Assembly: GCA_023136735.1 (NCBI GenBank)
Contig: JAGLQQ010000175.1
Location: forward strand, 1-5,714
DNA: 5,714 nucleotides
Reading direction: 5' to 3'
Origin: Candidatus Omnitrophota bacterium
GTDB taxonomy: Bacteria > Omnitrophota > Gorgyraeia > B26-G9
Under the pieces are notes generated by a model. That model was not told the DNA's origin. It did no database searches and saw only the letters and a list, made by a program, of their open reading frames with translations. Made by a program: the position numbers and the translations under genes. Shown here piece by piece: positions 1-5,714 of this stretch; the stretch's first letter is position 1; every line of letters starts with the position of its first letter.

Positions 1-26
1 AAAAACTTATGTTCTTCTTTTATTCT

Positions 27-55
27 TTGTTTTCTATTTTTACTTATTGTATAAT
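27..55 (+). promoter_or_regulatory. Sigma70-type promoter of the ridA-like/exported protein/cytochrome operon
   Basis: A perfect -10 hexamer TATAAT lies at 50-55 and a partial -35, TTGTTT, at 27-32, separated by 17 bp. Transcription would begin near 62, giving a leader of about 35 bases that contains the AGGAG ribosome site at 85-89. The flanks are strongly T-rich. No operator-like inverted repeat is visible. It is the only promoter I see for the three genes that follow, because the junctions at 520-525 and 3429-3432 leave no room for others. Confidence 0.7.
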
Positions 56-96
56 GTAAATTCAATGATTAATGGTATTTATAGAGGAGTTAAACC

Positions 97-519
97 ATGG
101 AAAAATTTGTAATGCACACGCCTAGATTGCCTGATGCAAAGGCTGCTTTTTCTCGAGGAATGAAAGTTGACCTTGGGAATGTTACCCAGCTGTTTATTTC
201 AGGGACAGCAAGTGTTGATGAAAACGCTAAAACTGCGCATGTGGGAAATTTTGCTGAGCAGGTGCGGTGGACATATGCAAATATCGAATCGTTGCTGGAA
301 CAGGCTGGCTCAGCAGTAAGTGATATTGTGAAGTTCACGGTCTACCTGAAGAATATGGAAGAATATGAACGATTTGATGAATTACGGGTTGAGTTTTTTA
401 ATAGCCATGGAATAGCTCGAATACAATATCCTGCAAGTACTTGTGTGGAGGCCCGTTTGTGCCGCGATGACTTGCTGGTTGAGATTGATGCAATTGCGTT
501 AATTTCTACTGAGAAATAA
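97..519 (+). CDS. RidA/YjgF/YER057c-family protein, variant lacking the catalytic arginine
   Basis: This is a 140-residue, probably cytosolic RidA-family protein. Classical RidA is a homotrimer that hydrolyses reactive enamines/imines such as 2-aminoacrylate. Family features are the LFISGTASVD strand (32-41), SDIVKFTVYLKNM (75-87) and the C-terminal signature YPASTCVEA (111-119) followed by LLVEIDAIA (126-134). Aligned by eye with E. coli RidA (PARSCVEV), Arg105 corresponds to Ser114, while Cys116 and Glu129 match Cys107 and Glu120; Phe18 replaces the N-terminal tyrosine. It is therefore unlikely to be a standard imine deaminase and fits the arginine-less Rid branches of unclear activity. Start 97 is chosen because AGGAG (85-89) sits 7 nt upstream; the next ATG at 112 has no such site. 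No signal peptide is seen. It is the first gene of the putative operon, ending in tandem TAA TAA 6 nt before the next start. Family assignment is firm; function is not. Confidence 0.93.
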   Translation: MEKFVMHTPRLPDAKAAFSRGMKVDLGNVTQLFISGTASVDENAKTAHVGNFAEQVRWTYANIESLLEQAGSAVSDIVKFTVYLKNMEEYERFDELRVEFFNSHGIARIQYPASTCVEARLCRDDLLVEIDAIALISTEK

Positions 520-525
520 TAAGAT

Positions 526-3432
526 ATGTTAAGAACATTACGTTTTCAAATTAGTTTTAGTATTCTGATTGTTTTTTTGATGCTTGGCTCACCTAATTGG
601 TTGTTTGCTGATATCGAATGGGAGATATCGGATATTATTTTGGGAGGAGACGTGCAATGGCAAGCGAATTGTTCTCTTAATAAACTAAAGTTCTGTCCTG
701 CTGATATTGTTGAATTTAATGCAAATCTTAACCTTCCCTCAGAATCGATCAAAACAAACAAACAATTTTTTAAAGGCGTGCGTTTAGTCTTAGTTACGGA
801 ACGGCTTTTTGATAAGAACGGTCATCCTAGATTGATTGATAATAATTATATGTCAACTGTTCTAACGCCAACTGGTATGCCGATAGAGCATTCACTTTTC
901 TCTGGAACTTATTGCGGAAACAATTGTCGGGGAATCTTAGGGGGGTGTAAGGATAGATTAGAAATGTCAACATTTATAGAAAGTAAAGATATTGATTTTG
1001 AAAAACGCGAGCTTAATATAGATTTTTCAGTATCAAATAAGCTTCCCAGTGATTTGCCTGAAGGTTATTATCGCTTTAATGTTGAATTTTTAGGAGTATT
1101 CGACAAAGACGGCCAAGAGCATATTGTAAGATTGGCTCTAATGTCGACATTACGCCTTGATCCATCAACGTATGAGATACAGCCGTTTCACAAAACATTG
1201 CCTTTGTTAAGAAAAAATTATGTAAGCCCTGTGTTTCGTGTGGGTAATCCGAAAACTCCGAAAATGATTTGGGCGTTGTTCACAGATACTATTCAAATGG
1301 GTACCCAGGGAATTATAGCTGCTGAAGACAAGGTATTTTTTAAAATAAGCCCTCGTCATAGTGTGCCGGATAAGTTTATTATACCACCGGGAAGGAAGTT
1401 ACTGGTTGAACCGGATTTTCCATCAATGTTTCTGGATAAAGCTAAGGTGTCTTTTACGGAAGACATTCTACCTTTCTGCACCCCAATTGACTTGGATTAC
1501 GGAAGCGGAAAATTTTCCGTAAAGATTACATTGCCGGATGGCTCGAAAAAAAACTTAGGCACAAGCAAGTTTTCTGAAAAAAGAAAACTAGGCGCGGGTA
1601 CAGGGACAAAAAAGCACTTATTTGAATTTAACAAATATGGCAAATATACTATTAATATGAAAGGCTGGATCAAGGATATTTGGGGTAATCGCTACGAAGG
1701 CGGAGGTACATATATTTTTTGGGTTGCGTATCGTTTAGGTTTTGCAACCAGTGTTAAGCCCGGATCGCCGTTTGAGGCAGGCAGTTATTATCCAACATCA
1801 GTGTTTGTTCATCCACCGCTTCCGGCGAATGTCAGCATTGATGTTGAGGAGTATATTTATTCACAAAAAGATAATGTTAAAAAATGGCATGTTGACGGAA
1901 AAGCAAGCCGGTTTGGATACTTTTATTCTAAAGATAAAATTTATTTTGAAAAACCAGGTGAATATATAGCTTGGGTTCAGGCAGAGTATCAGGATCCTAT
2001 GGGGCGGTTATGGATGGGAAACCAGGTAGGCAGCTGCGTTATCGCCCCAAAGGATTCACCGCTTATTGTTCATGGGCAGAAGTACGCGAAGGATATGAAT
2101 ATTCCTATGGCTCGATATAACTTGCATGATGAGGGGGGAAGCAGTACGATCCCCGACAGACTTGACTATCCGACCTGTACAAATTTAAAAGCACCGTTTT
2201 ACAGCGGTGATGTGATGTATATTGCTGGAGTTAATAACGGGGCAAATGCAATTGATCAGATACTTACGGCGTCACTAGAGGGGAATTTTGTAGAGACTCA
2301 ATCCATGTATCAGCCCTATAATTTTCCGGAGACAATAACTGAGCATGCCTATTTTTATTTTTCGGCGATAAGGCCAGGGATTATGGCAAGAACTTTGATT
2401 GCTGATCCAGGGGCTAATTTTGGCTGTTCTGCCTGGCCGACAAGCCCGGCATTTAATGCTTTTGGTAATCAGTATAATGTTACCCTTGCTGGTGATTACC
2501 CGGAAGATATATATCGTTTTTTCGGTGGATTTGTGTATCATTCAAAAGATAGAAAAGAGCCATATTATGGTATCTATGCGTCAATGGCAATGGTTATTCC
2601 GAAAGGCTCGTATGCGAACAGGGTAGTTGCTCCCCTGACGGAACCGCTAATTGAAGTTAATGGCCGAGAATTTTATATATTTGAGGCCGGTGCTCCAACC
2701 CAGGGCGTAATTTATGAAGTTGGACAGCCTCTGGGAATTGGCGGATTTGTTTTTCCCGCGATCAGTGATATTAATTGCACAAAAGAGATCGTTTTTCCCG
2801 ATGGTAAAAGCGTGCTTTCAAAGGGCTCGAGCAATAAAATCGGCCTTTTAAAAATGAGCCCCAATGTAGTTATGGCTGATATCCCTGGAGTTTACACAAT
2901 AAAAGAGCATTGCTGGAAAGATGATAAAACAGGAGATGTGCTGGGAACAACTGATGGGTCGTATCATATTTATGTAGATGATAAAAGCACAAAGAAATAT
3001 TTTCAGGTGCGAACTGATCAAATGCCTTGTTTTGATGCACTTAAAGGACTGTTGATAGAAGCAATAATATCAGAGGAAGTGACGAATCCGAGGATCACCT
3101 ATTCCATAGTTATGCCGGGTAATGTTATGGATGAGGGTGTGCTTGCTCTGAAGGATTATAAAGGAAAATACCGCTTCCGGCCTTCTGAATTTAATGCCCA
3201 GTTTCCTAATTATGATTTTGGCGTTTTAAATTATAAACAGTTTGGCGATAAGGGAAGTTTTTCTCCTCCGTTTAATAATGATTTTAACCCGAGTGAAACA
3301 GAGCTTATTGATCTTGTAATGATGACTTTTTTTCTTGAGGCAATAAATAAAAAAACAGGGAAGCCGGTTTATGATGTTGCTACTGTAATGTTAAGAGGAA
3401 ATAGGGTTTTTATGACAGAGTATAATCAATGA
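526..3432 (+). CDS. Large exported protein of unrecognised family with Ig-like modules, partner of the triheme cytochrome
   Basis: A 968-residue protein I cannot assign to a family. A Sec signal peptide is clear: basic start (Arg3, Arg6), hydrophobic core at about 9-20 and a likely cut LFA/D after residue 28, which supports this start despite a poor ribosome site; translation may be coupled to the gene 6 nt upstream. No later membrane segment or sorting signal is evident, so the mature protein is probably periplasmic or secreted. Three segments share a beta-sandwich pattern: about 328-401 (PDG 337-339, GKYTI 372-376, KD.WG), 428-506 (PGEY 477-480, QDPMG) and 748-817 (PDG 758-760, PGVYTI 787-792, KDDKTG). 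The mature part has twelve cysteines (49, 57, 130, 134, 141, 318, 504, 551, 634, 751, 796, 835) and no CxxCH, so disulfides or a cofactor site are possible and heme c is not. The stop overlaps the cytochrome start, implying a stoichiometric partnership. A substrate-binding or catalytic subunit of a redox complex is inference. Confidence 0.9.
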   Translation: MLRTLRFQISFSILIVFLMLGSPNWLFADIEWEISDIILGGDVQWQANCSLNKLKFCPADIVEFNANLNLPSESIKTNKQFFKGVRLVLVTERLFDKNGHPRLIDNNYMSTVLTPTGMPIEHSLFSGTYCGNNCRGILGGCKDRLEMSTFIESKDIDFEKRELNIDFSVSNKLPSDLPEGYYRFNVEFLGVFDKDGQEHIVRLALMSTLRLDPSTYEIQPFHKTLPLLRKNYVSPVFRVGNPKTPKMIWALFTDTIQMGTQGIIAAEDKVFFKISPRHSVPDKFIIPPGRKLLVEPDFPSMFLDKAKVSFTEDILPFCTPIDLDYGSGKFSVKITLPDGSKKNLGTSKFSEKRKLGAGTGTKKHLFEFNKYGKYTINMKGWIKDIWGNRYEGGGTYIFWVAYRLGFATSVKPGSPFEAGSYYPTSVFVHPPLPANVSIDVEEYIYSQKDNVKKWHVDGKASRFGYFYSKDKIYFEKPGEYIAWVQAEYQDPMGRLWMGNQVGSCVIAPKDSPLIVHGQKYAKDMNIPMARYNLHDEGGSSTIPDRLDYPTCTNLKAPFYSGDVMYIAGVNNGANAIDQILTASLEGNFVETQSMYQPYNFPETITEHAYFYFSAIRPGIMARTLIADPGANFGCSAWPTSPAFNAFGNQYNVTLAGDYPEDIYRFFGGFVYHSKDRKEPYYGIYASMAMVIPKGSYANRVVAPLTEPLIEVNGREFYIFEAGAPTQGVIYEVGQPLGIGGFVFPAISDINCTKEIVFPDGKSVLSKGSSNKIGLLKMSPNVVMADIPGVYTIKEHCWKDDKTGDVLGTTDGSYHIYVDDKSTKKYFQVRTDQMPCFDALKGLLIEAIISEEVTNPRITYSIVMPGNVMDEGVLALKDYKGKYRFRPSEFNAQFPNYDFGVLNYKQFGDKGSFSPPFNNDFNPSETELIDLVMMTFFLEAINKKTGKPVYDVATVMLRGNRVFMTEYNQ

Positions 3433-4175
3433 AAATTTATCTGATAAAACATTGTTGGTTGTTTTTTGCTTTAATTATGGGATGTGCGCTTCTGCCGCTT
3501 GCTGCATGTTCAGTAAATATTTTTGCCGCTACCCGGCAGGAGCCTGTTTTTACCGGAACATTGATTCAAGAAAAGTGCGTTCAATGTCATGGGTTAGAGA
3601 GGATAACGCAATATCGTTTAATAGGATGGCGCTGGGAGGTAATTGTCGATCGGATGAGCAATAAAAAAGAGGCAGGGATAAGCAAAAAAGACTCAGAACA
3701 GATTACAACGCTTATCAAGAATAACTATACCATAGAGAATAAAGAACTGTTTAACAATCTATGTGTGGGCTGCCATCAATATCTTAAAAATGAGGAATTG
3801 CTGCAGGCAAAGAAAACTCCTGATGGATGGAGCAGGGCCATTGAACGGATGAGAAGAAAATATTCTTTTTTGATAGGTAAAGAGGAAGCAGAGCTTCTTA
3901 AGAGTTTTTGGGGTAATGAGCAGAACAATCCTAATATTAAAAAAGCTGATAAACGAACACAGCTATTAGCAGTACTTGAAAGTAAATGCCTGCGTTGTCA
4001 TACTCATGCGTTTTTGTTTGGTGCGGAGAAATCAAAAGCTGCCTGGAAAGCTCTGCTTAAGCGCAAACATGAAAAATATAAATACTGGTTAAATAAACAA
4101 GATATACAGATGATAGAGACTTACCTGTTGGATGATAGTCGTTTTCTATTTGATGGGTCTAGCAAGAAGCAATAG
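3429..4175 (+). CDS. Triheme c-type cytochrome, probably a lipoprotein, built of three repeated heme modules
   Basis: A 248-residue exported cytochrome with three covalent heme sites: CVQCH (50-54), CVGCH (112-116) and CLRCH (187-191). Each opens a module of about 60-75 residues with the same layout: CxxCH, 15-18 residues, a tryptophan (69, 134, 206), then seven positions on Met76, Met141 or Lys213, then an acidic helix (about 86-98, 151-160, 223-234). This resembles the heme domain of quinohemoprotein amine dehydrogenase alpha subunits at pattern level. Modules 1 and 2 could be His/Met ligated; module 3 has Lys213-His214 instead and so a different axial ligand. The N-terminus has Lys2/Lys7, a hydrophobic stretch (9-25) and a lipobox LAAC with Cys27 and Ser at +2. 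Cleavage by signal peptidase I near IFAA (31-34) is the alternative. The start overlaps the upstream stop as ATGA, so the two are translationally coupled. It probably carries electrons from the 968-residue partner to a respiratory acceptor (inference). Confidence 0.92.
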   Translation: MKIYLIKHCWLFFALIMGCALLPLAACSVNIFAATRQEPVFTGTLIQEKCVQCHGLERITQYRLIGWRWEVIVDRMSNKKEAGISKKDSEQITTLIKNNYTIENKELFNNLCVGCHQYLKNEELLQAKKTPDGWSRAIERMRRKYSFLIGKEEAELLKSFWGNEQNNPNIKKADKRTQLLAVLESKCLRCHTHAFLFGAEKSKAAWKALLKRKHEKYKYWLNKQDIQMIETYLLDDSRFLFDGSSKKQ

Positions 4176-4229
4176 AGACAAAGATTAGCTTATCAGGTTG
4201 GCGGCAAAAAAAAGGCAAAAAAATACTTA

Positions 4230-4257
4230 TTGACAAGCAGGTATCCCATGGTATGCT
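4230..4257 (+). promoter_or_regulatory. Strong extended -10 promoter for the RNA helicase gene
   Basis: A perfect -35 TTGACA (4230-4235) and the -10 TATGCT (4252-4257) are 16 bp apart, with the extended -10 dinucleotide TG at 4249-4250. The start of transcription is expected near 4264, leaving a leader of about 87 bases before the helicase start. That leader contains an intrinsic terminator, so much of the output may be short RNA unless termination is relieved. The A-rich tract at 4206-4227, just upstream of the -35, could act as an UP element. Confidence 0.75.
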
Positions 4258-4286
4258 GTAAAAAGAAGGAATAGAGTAGTTTGTTG

Positions 4287-4322
4287 CCGTAAAGGGAGAA
4301 CAGCGAGCCTTTACGGTTTTTT
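4287..4322 (+). terminator. Intrinsic terminator inside the helicase leader (possible attenuator, also end of the cytochrome operon)
   Basis: A perfect 9-bp stem pairs CCGTAAAGG (4287-4295) with CCTTTACGG (4308-4316) around a 12-base loop, followed directly by six T (4317-4322). It is the only good terminator after the cytochrome gene, 111 bases past that stop, so it probably ends the upstream operon. It also lies about 23 bases downstream of the predicted start from the 4230 promoter and 28 bases before the helicase ATG, in the position of an attenuator. Transcripts ending here would be roughly 59 nt. No T-run follows the stem on the minus strand, so it works in one direction. I recognise no known riboswitch class in the leader, and no strong antiterminator pairing is obvious by eye. 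Confidence 0.82.
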
Positions 4323-4350
4323 ATGTTTAAGCTGAAAAGAAAGAAATAAT

Positions 4351-5574
4351 ATGAATAATGTAACACAAGAAAATAATCAAAATGTCCCTAGTTTTTACGG
4401 AATGGGTATTGCTCCGAGGATTCTGGACATTCTTGATAGCTTTAAATTTACGGTGCCAACGCCGATTCAATCACAGACGATCCCTCTGGCTATTGAAGGA
4501 AAGGATGTTGTTGGCATTGCCCAGACTGGCACAGGAAAGACCCTTTCATTCGCTATACCAATGATACAGAGTTTGGCCGCGAAAAAAGGTACAGGGCTTG
4601 TTCTTGCTCCAACGCGGGAATTGGCTATCCAAATTGAAGAGGCTTTTCGGCCGATTGTCTCCGTATTTAAACTGGAGGCTGTTTGCCTTATCGGCGGAGC
4701 GCCTATGGAACCGCAGTTAAAAGCGCTCAGGCGTAATCCACGCGTAATCATTGCTACGCCAGGCAGGCTTATTGATCACATGAGTAATTGGAATGTTCTG
4801 CCTCAGGAAGTTGAGATGCTGGTGCTTGATGAAGCGGACCGCATGTTGGACATGGGGTTTTTACCTCAGATAGAGATGATTTTAGGGCATCTGCCCAAAG
4901 AGCGGCAGACTATGCTGTTTTCCGCGACAATGCCAAAAGAGATAGTTGGGATTGCGGCAAAATATATGCAATTGCCGGTATCAGTTGAGATCGCGCCATC
5001 TGGGACAATGGCAGATAATGTGACTCATGAATTATACATTGTTAAGAAAAGTGCTAAGACGCAGCTTTTGCGTCAGGTGCTTAGTCAATACCATGGCCCA
5101 GTGCTTTTGTTCTCGCGCACTAAACATAATGCGACACGTCTGGCAAGAGATATCAGGAAAATGGGGCATCGAGCGTCAGAGATACATTCCAACCGTACGC
5201 TCGATCAGCGCCGGGCAGCTTTGGAAGGATTTAAATCCGGAAAATACAAGGTGCTGGTAGCCACAGATATCGCTTCTCGAGGCATTGATGTTACTGGTAT
5301 AGAATTAGTTATTAACTATGATATACCTGATGATGCTAGCAATTATGTGCATCGCATCGGACGCACGGCTCGCGCCGGGCAAAAAGGACATGCAATATCT
5401 TTTGCCATGCCTGATCAAAAACGTGATGTCGAGGATATTGAAAAACTGATCAATGCTACTTTGCCGGTTTCCAGGCATCCTAAGGTCATGACCGAGGAAT
5501 TCACCTCAGAAACTAAAGCCAGTCCTCAGTATAAAAAGAAGACAAAACGTCCATTTCGTCCGCGTCGTAGATAG
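4351..5574 (+). CDS. rhlE: DEAD-box ATP-dependent RNA helicase, RhlE type
   Basis: A complete 407-residue cytosolic RNA helicase that unwinds short RNA duplexes using ATP, typically in ribosome assembly, RNA decay and cold adaptation. All core motifs are intact: Q motif PTPIQ (36-40), motif I AQTGTGKT (57-64), Ia PTREL (87-91), GG (115-116), TPGRL (136-140), II DEAD (160-163), III SAT (191-193), IV LLFSRT (252-257), V ATDIASRGID (304-313) and VI HRIGRTAR (334-341). The HSNRTLDQRR stretch (279-288) is typical of RhlE-like members. The tail is short, with a basic end rich in Lys/Arg (395-407) for RNA contact; there is no RNA-binding domain like that of DbpA or DeaD. The start at 4351 keeps the region upstream of the Q motif; its ribosome site is only a purine tract (about 4335-4346), so initiation may be weak. 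The gene has its own promoter with a terminator in the leader. RhlE versus a generic DEAD-box name is the main uncertainty. Confidence 0.96.
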   Translation: MNNVTQENNQNVPSFYGMGIAPRILDILDSFKFTVPTPIQSQTIPLAIEGKDVVGIAQTGTGKTLSFAIPMIQSLAAKKGTGLVLAPTRELAIQIEEAFRPIVSVFKLEAVCLIGGAPMEPQLKALRRNPRVIIATPGRLIDHMSNWNVLPQEVEMLVLDEADRMLDMGFLPQIEMILGHLPKERQTMLFSATMPKEIVGIAAKYMQLPVSVEIAPSGTMADNVTHELYIVKKSAKTQLLRQVLSQYHGPVLLFSRTKHNATRLARDIRKMGHRASEIHSNRTLDQRRAALEGFKSGKYKVLVATDIASRGIDVTGIELVINYDIPDDASNYVHRIGRTARAGQKGHAISFAMPDQKRDVEDIEKLINATLPVSRHPKVMTEEFTSETKASPQYKKKTKRPFRPRRR

Positions 5575-5610
5575 AGCTACTTTTCTATTATCAGCCAGGT
5601 GTATAATAAT

Positions 5611-5640
5611 GTCCTATCTAGTCCTAGTTTGTCCCGTTGA
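5611..5640. repeat. Three 10-bp units beginning GTCC in exact phase, next to a promoter
   Basis: GTCCTATCTA (5611-5620), GTCCTAGTTT (5621-5630) and GTCCCGTTGA (5631-5640) start every 10 bases, close to one helical turn, so a bound protein would see all three on one DNA face. The first and third are preceded by T, giving TGTCC at 5610 and 5630. The third unit overlaps the -35 element at 5637. Two readings are possible: an operator for a regulator of the following gene, or protein-binding repeats in the end of an insertion sequence starting 5'-TGT. The opposite end lies outside the window. Confidence 0.5.
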
Positions 5641-5664
5641 TTTTCAAAAAACTTATGGTATACT
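5637..5664 (+). promoter_or_regulatory. Extended -10 promoter at the right edge
   Basis: The -35 TTGATT (5637-5642) and -10 TATACT (5659-5664) are 16 bp apart, with the extended -10 TG at 5656-5657. Its -10 region, ATGGTATACT, differs by one base from the ATGGTATGCT of the helicase promoter, and the spacing is the same. Transcription would start near 5671, almost on top of the first possible start codon at 5673, so the message would be nearly leaderless if that start is used. The GTCC repeats overlap the -35 and suggest control at this point. Confidence 0.6.
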
Positions 5665-5672
5665 TCTAAAAG

Positions 5673-5714
5673 GTGAAAAAATTGTTTATGGGGGGGAATC
5701 GCAGCAAACAGCCT
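5673..5714 (+). CDS. Possible 5' end of a gene that leaves the window
   Basis: From GTG at 5673 the frame is open to the window edge for 14 codons (MKKLFMGGNRSKQP); an in-frame ATG follows at 5688. AGGTG at 5671-5675 could be a ribosome site for the ATG, at a rather long spacing of 12 bases, while for the GTG start the purines overlap the codon itself. Support comes only from the promoter just upstream. If the GTCC repeats mark an insertion-sequence end, this would be the transposase start. The G-rich run at 5690-5696 could equally belong to a structured RNA. Too short to identify. Confidence 0.25.
   Translation, partial: MKKLFMGGNRSKQP

Noticed and set aside
90..338. Minus-strand frame of 82 codons over the RidA-like gene.
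   Set aside because: It is opposite conserved RidA-family coding sequence and lacks start signals.
2275..2541. Minus-strand reading frame of 88 codons inside the large exported protein gene.
   Set aside because: No promoter, ribosome site or domain features; the plus-strand frame here is continuous and structurally coherent.
4202..4289. Antiterminator pairing of CGGCAA (4202-4207) with TTGCCG (4284-4289) in readthrough transcripts.
   Set aside because: Only 6 bp over a long distance, and the upstream arm lies before the helicase transcription start, so it cannot act on that transcript.
4281..4292. TTG TTG CCG TAA micro-frame in the helicase leader with AAGGA 10 bases upstream (4266-4270), as a possible translated attenuator.
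   Set aside because: Three sense codons with a rare start codon can occur by chance; no run of regulatory codons is present.
4323..4349. Eight-codon reading frame (MFKLKRKK) ending one base before the helicase start, which could be a leader peptide.
   Set aside because: It begins directly after the terminator T-run with no ribosome site upstream, and its composition follows the purine-rich tract expected before the helicase start.
4467..4751. Minus-strand reading frame of 94 codons opposite the helicase gene.
   Set aside because: It is antisense to conserved helicase motifs I to TPGR and has no ribosome site or recognisable domain; a shadow frame.
5570..5610. Possible terminator after the helicase gene.
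   Set aside because: Only a 4-bp pairing (ATAG with CTAT) is visible, with no following T-run; termination may be further on or Rho-dependent.
5671..5714. Start of a structured RNA (SRP RNA or tmRNA-like) from the G-run after the right-edge promoter.
   Set aside because: The visible bases do not match the 5' ends of those RNAs as I know them, and too little sequence is present to test folding.

Overview
The window is an AT-rich bacterial segment (impression by eye, not computed) with all complete genes on the + strand. An exported multiheme c-type cytochrome with a lipobox, plus a large secreted partner protein, points to a Gram-negative bacterium with a periplasmic electron-transfer chain. 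No gene fixes the phylum; a deltaproteobacterial or Omnitrophota/PVC-like origin is a guess from protein style only.

Region 1 (about 27-4175) looks like a three-gene operon behind a good sigma70-type promoter (27-55). Its genes are a RidA/YjgF-family protein lacking the catalytic arginine of classical RidA (97-519), a 968-residue exported protein of unrecognised family with three Ig-like modules and twelve cysteines (526-3432), and a triheme c-type cytochrome made of three copies of one heme module (3429-4175). The genes are 6 nt apart and then overlap in an ATGA, so the last two are almost certainly co-translated. The cytochrome modules follow the CxxCH...W(x6)M pattern I associate with the heme domain of quinohemoprotein amine dehydrogenase alpha subunits, which also carry beta-sandwich domains. 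Here hemes and beta-sandwiches sit on two adjacent genes. An undescribed periplasmic redox complex is the best candidate for a new system in this window. Its substrate cannot be read from the sequence.

Region 2 (4176-4350) is a 175-base regulatory gap. It holds a strong extended -10 promoter (4230-4257) and, downstream of it, a perfect 9-bp hairpin followed by six T (4287-4322). The terminator therefore lies inside the predicted leader of the next gene, suggesting attenuation, a short RNA, or promoter/terminator interleaving with the upstream operon.

Region 3 (4351-5574) is a complete DEAD-box RNA helicase of RhlE type with a short basic tail. It is a housekeeping or cold-adaptation gene, probably unrelated to the redox operon.

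Region 4 (5575-5714) has no convincing terminator. It contains three GTCC-starting 10-bp units in exact phase, then a promoter (5637-5664) and the possible first codons of a gene that leaves the window. This arrangement could be the left end of an insertion sequence with its transposase promoter, or an operator in front of an ordinary gene.
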